Shown in pieces: positions 61,303 to 64,000 of a DNA stretch of 64,000 nucleotides. The notes under the pieces are model-generated. The model was not told the origin of the DNA. It made no database searches and was given only the letters and a program-made list of their open reading frames with translations. Positions within the stretch are counted from its first letter, which is position 1. Each line of letters starts with the position of its first letter. Both the position numbers and the translations under genes were made by a program. The DNA comes from Dyadobacter sp. CY323 (GTDB lineage: Bacteria > Bacteroidota > Bacteroidia > Cytophagales > Spirosomataceae), in the NCBI RefSeq assembly GCF_021390245.1, contig NZ_JAJUXH010000002.1, positions 248,001-312,000 of the forward strand. Direction: 5' to 3'.

Positions 61303-62430
61303 TTACCAATACGATGGTCGTTCCGTGGTACCACCTTCCAGCCTGCAATCGGTGCAGGATGCCGGCCCAACCAATACGGAATCTGAACGCAACCCCCAGT
61401 ACATTAATAACATGGAAGACGTCGTATATGCACATTCCTCGCCTTGCTTGCAGCTGATTGGAAGTGTATCGGGAGCAATACAGCGTGGAAAAGTGCCAAG
61501 CCTCGGTTCGATCGTCAGCCTTTTCGACGTTTCGGTCGAGGCGCTGAAATATCCGAATACCAACGTTTTGCTATTTTTTGTATTGAGAATATTGCCGGTT
61601 ACCTGTGAGGGTTGGGGATCAAAAAGACTTCCCGTGCCCTGAGTGGTTTTCGAGAGACTTGTCCAATATTCGAATGCATCCCGTGATAATCCATACTGCT
61701 TCACCCGGATGCTGTATTTGATATGAAGCTTGTTGGTATTCACCGGAACAAGCGCCAGGGGAAGATCCTTTATAATATCACTACTCAGCTTGACCGTGCT
61801 GCCCAGCAAAATACTGCCGGAATTTCTTTTGTTCCAGCATCGGTTGATGTTTTCAGGCCGCACCACAATACTATCGTTCCTGATTAAAATGGCCGAATAA
61901 TAAGCCATCACGTACTCCCAGGTTTCATCAAACTTCCAGCGATAAAACTGGGTCTTACCCTGCTCGTCATGCGTATTTACGTAAAAAGTTACTGCATCCT
62001 GTACCGGATTGTATTTATAAGTCACACTATCAATGGCCGGCGTTAAACTAACCGCCACATAATCAGAAAGATATTCTTCTCCATCTCCTGTATTGATCCG
62101 TAACCGGTATTTATTTGATGTACTGAATGAGCGGGGCGGCAGGATATAAAGTCCGTCCCCGGTTTCTGTAAAATCATAACGCTCGCCATTCTCGACCTCA
62201 ACCGTCACCTTCGCCCCATTTTCAGATACAGGATTCGTGTTCTGGTTCACATTCTGGGTTCTTCTGAGTTCAATTCTGCTTGTATCATTTCCTACATTCA
62301 AAAACCCGTCGACTACCAGATAATTTTCGTCAGAATTTACTTCCGGTGGCGAAAATGGCTCTACACAACTGTATATCACAGCCAGCATGGCAAGTGTGAC
62401 GGTCAGTAAAGTGTAGTTTCTGATTCTCAT
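61303..62430 (-). CDS. DUF4249 lipoprotein, second tandem copy
   Basis: Lipoprotein of 375 residues with lipid cysteine at residue 22 (AVIYSCVEPFSPPEV). The DUF4249 domain fills most of the chain: ENYLVVDGFLNVGNDTSRIELRRTQNVN at the start, a beta-rich middle with FYVNTHDEQGKTQFYRWKFDETWEY, and a cysteine-rich end (CTDCRLEGGTTERPSYW). It is the same length as the preceding paralogue and shares many blocks with it, showing a tandem duplication. DUF4249 proteins are encoded with TonB-dependent receptors and are thought to be surface partners; molecular function is unknown. It lies 24 bp after the first copy. Confidence 0.9.
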   Translation of the reverse strand: MRIRNYTLLTVTLAMLAVIYSCVEPFSPPEVNSDENYLVVDGFLNVGNDTSRIELRRTQNVNQNTNPVSENGAKVTVEVENGERYDFTETGDGLYILPPRSFSTSNKYRLRINTGDGEEYLSDYVAVSLTPAIDSVTYKYNPVQDAVTFYVNTHDEQGKTQFYRWKFDETWEYVMAYYSAILIRNDSIVVRPENINRCWNKRNSGSILLGSTVKLSSDIIKDLPLALVPVNTNKLHIKYSIRVKQYGLSRDAFEYWTSLSKTTQGTGSLFDPQPSQVTGNILNTKNSKTLVFGYFSASTETSKRLTIEPRLGTFPRCIAPDTLPISCKQGEECAYTTSSMLLMYWGLRSDSVLVGPASCTDCRLEGGTTERPSYW

Positions 62431-62454
62431 CGGCTTTTCAATGCATCGTAATGA

Positions 62455-63582
62455 CTACCAAAAATCGGGTCTTACCGTGGTTCCACCTTGCGTTCTGCAA
62501 TCCGTACAACTTGACGGAGAGCCTGTAATAAACTCAGATCTCAAACCTCCGTAGGAAATGAGCAGCGATGTAGTTTCCAAGGCACATTGCCTGGGACTCA
62601 TCGGATTGCATACAACATCAAACGTGTCCGGTGCCATGCATTGCGGATAAGTTCCAAGTCGCGGCGTGATGGTCAGCCTCTGCGTTTCTTCGGTAACAGC
62701 ACTGAAAAACCCAAAAACAAGGTCTTCCGAATCACTGGTACTCCGTATGTTTCCGGTTACCTGCGAAGGCTGCGGATCAAATAAGCTGCCCGTTCCCTGT
62801 GTGGTCTTTGCAAGATCAGTCCAGTATTCAAAAGCTTCTCTCGACAAACCGTATTGTTTAACAAGAATGCTGTACTTGATAAAAAGTTTGTTGGTCGAGA
62901 CCGGCACCCTGTAAATGGGCAAGTCTTTAATAATGTCACTAGTCAGCTTTACCGTGCTTCCCAGCAGAATACCTCCTGACAAGCCTTTTCCCCAGCAAAG
63001 ATTAATATCTTTTTCTCTCATCACTATTTTCTTGTCAATGACTTCCAGAGAAGAATAAAAGGCTGAACGGTACTCCCAGGTTTCTTCAAATTTCCACCGG
63101 TAAAACTGGGTCTTGTTCGCGGGATCATGCGTGTTCACATAAAAAACCATCGCATCCAGAAAACTGTCGTAACGGGCCGTTACACTGTCAATCGGCGGGG
63201 TTGAGCTAACCACGACGTATTCTGACAGGTATTCTTTTCCAGCATTCGTTTTAATGCGCAGCCGGTACTTATCCCCGCGGTTATATTGCTGCGGAGGCAA
63301 AATATACTGTCCTCTCGCTAATTCCTGAAAAGCAAAGCGCTCTCCCGACTCGCTTTCAACAGTCAATGCGGCACCAGACTCGACATTAGGAGTGGCAACA
63401 TCGTTTACATTCTGCGTTCTCCTGAGCGCGATCCGGGTTGTGTCATTTCCTACATTCAGAAACCCATCAACAACAAGGTAATTTTGATCCGAATTGACCT
63501 CAGGCGGCGAAAACGGTTCAATGCAGCTGTACAGAAAAACCAGCAATGCAAAAAAACTGAGCTTTATAAGGCTGTATCTCAT
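62455..63582 (-). CDS. DUF4249 lipoprotein, first tandem copy
   Basis: Lipoprotein of 375 residues with lipid cysteine at residue 20 (LVFLYSCIEPFSPPEV). It contains the same DUF4249 blocks as its neighbour (QNYLVVDGFLNVGNDTTRIALRRTQNV, FYRWKFEETWEYR) and ends CTDCRTQGGTTVRPDFW. Differences lie mainly in surface-loop segments such as the middle and the CNPMSPRQCALETT region, as expected when two copies diverge in binding. It follows the receptor by 15 bp. Likely anchored in the outer membrane, facing outward. Confidence 0.9.
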   Translation of the reverse strand: MRYSLIKLSFFALLVFLYSCIEPFSPPEVNSDQNYLVVDGFLNVGNDTTRIALRRTQNVNDVATPNVESGAALTVESESGERFAFQELARGQYILPPQQYNRGDKYRLRIKTNAGKEYLSEYVVVSSTPPIDSVTARYDSFLDAMVFYVNTHDPANKTQFYRWKFEETWEYRSAFYSSLEVIDKKIVMREKDINLCWGKGLSGGILLGSTVKLTSDIIKDLPIYRVPVSTNKLFIKYSILVKQYGLSREAFEYWTDLAKTTQGTGSLFDPQPSQVTGNIRSTSDSEDLVFGFFSAVTEETQRLTITPRLGTYPQCMAPDTFDVVCNPMSPRQCALETTSLLISYGGLRSEFITGSPSSCTDCRTQGGTTVRPDFW

Positions 63583-63597
63583 TCTTAATGGCTGTAA

Positions 63598-64000
63598 TTA
63601 AAATCTGAAATTGTACGTAATGGTCGGGATAGGCTGACCAAAAATCGAAAGCTGATACCCATTCACCCTGCCTGCCACCGTTTGGAAGTAAACCGAAGTG
63701 GGATTTTTTCTTCCAAGTAAGTTGTACACCGCCAATGTCCAGGAACTATGCGCCAGCTTCTTGATCTTATGGTTCCCCTCTATATTCATCGCGAGATCCG
63801 TACGGTAATAATCCGGAATACGGAACTGGTTCCGATCGGCATAATACACTCTTTGAGCGCCGTCGATCATATACTTCCCGATCGGAGGTGTGTACGGGCG
63901 GCCGGTACTGTATGTAAAATTGAAAGATAAACTAAACCGGTGCGAGAAGCGGTAGTTGGAAATCACCGTGAAATCGTGTGGTTTGTCGTAATTACTTGGA
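63598..64000 (-). CDS. TonB-dependent receptor, C-terminal part only
   Basis: The frame is open through the window end, so only the last 134 residues or so are visible (apparent ATG at 63966 is internal). The sequence is beta-barrel: FSHRFSLSFNFTYSTGRPYTPPIG, YYRTDLAMNIEGNHKI, then SSWTLAVYNLLGRKNPTSVYF and a C-terminal TITYNFRF. The GRPYTPP and YNLLGRKNP blocks are typical of receptors paired with DUF4249 lipoproteins. It is the first visible gene of the operon that continues into the two lipoproteins and the macroglobulin-like gene. Substrate unknown. Confidence 0.88.
   Translation of the reverse strand, partial: PSNYDKPHDFTVISNYRFSHRFSLSFNFTYSTGRPYTPPIGKYMIDGAQRVYYADRNQFRIPDYYRTDLAMNIEGNHKIKKLAHSSWTLAVYNLLGRKNPTSVYFQTVAGRVNGYQLSIFGQPIPTITYNFRF

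Noticed and set aside
1..64000. CRISPR arrays, tRNA/rRNA genes, transposases, phage genes
   Set aside because: None was recognised; the repeats found are too few and irregular for CRISPR, and no transposase-like protein is encoded.

Overview
The window comes from a Bacteroidota chromosome, most likely order Cytophagales and close to Dyadobacter/Spirosomataceae (inferred from gene content, not from a search). Supporting signs are a SusC/SusD pair, DUF4249 lipoproteins beside a TonB-dependent receptor, a mutY-ssb-gldE neighbourhood, an arginine pathway that looks N-succinyl based, a 29-residue COX24-type basic protein beside RNase E/G, and many promoters of the Bacteroidota form TAnnTTTG. No rRNA, tRNA, CRISPR array, prophage or insertion sequence was seen. 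Coding density is high and most of the content is core chromosome.

Layout. 1-3.7 kb: the end of a TonB-dependent receptor and a convergent porin. 3.6-15.2 kb: a polysaccharide utilisation locus with a membrane-anchored beta-propeller/Y_Y_Y/LuxR regulator, a promoter with a perfect 11-bp tandem repeat, SusC, SusD, a LamG lipoprotein and two GH144-type glucanases, one a lipoprotein and one periplasmic. The likely substrate is beta-1,2-glucan. 15.3-22.6 kb: M1 peptidase, thiamine pyrophosphokinase, MazG, ABC exporter, thioesterase, phosphosulfolactate synthase and DedA. 22.8-29.7 kb (minus strand): guaB, gldE, ssb, an oxidoreductase, a PhyH dioxygenase and mutY. 29.9-32.9 kb: HU-like protein, TPR protein, the tiny COX24-type gene and RNase E/G.

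32.9-45.2 kb: amino-acid biosynthesis. On the minus strand lie proB, proA, an M20 deacylase and an enoyl-CoA hydratase-like gene, plus aat. On the plus strand lie a possible attenuator, a GNAT acyltransferase, an inserted higBA toxin-antitoxin pair, then argG, argC, argD, an argF-prime carbamoyltransferase and hemH. argB and argH are not in the window. 45.3-54.9 kb: cysteine desulfurase, glmM, an alpha-E protein, a HerA-like ATPase, an interrupted small antitoxin-like gene next to a long hairpin, a ceramidase-oxidoreductase-thioesterase set and YceI. 55.1-58.8 kb: a transglutaminase-like protein and a threonine-to-glycine module (kbl, tdh) divergent from an Lrp/AsnC regulator. 58.8-64 kb: a minus-strand operon with a TonB-dependent receptor (cut by the window end), two tandem DUF4249 lipoproteins and an exported macroglobulin/plug-like protein.

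No wholly unknown system stands out. The points most worth following up are the operator in front of susC, the attenuator-like leader before the arginine genes, higBA inside the arginine locus, the in-frame TGA in the small antitoxin-like gene, the receptor/DUF4249/macroglobulin operon, and several unexplained inverted-repeat elements between genes.
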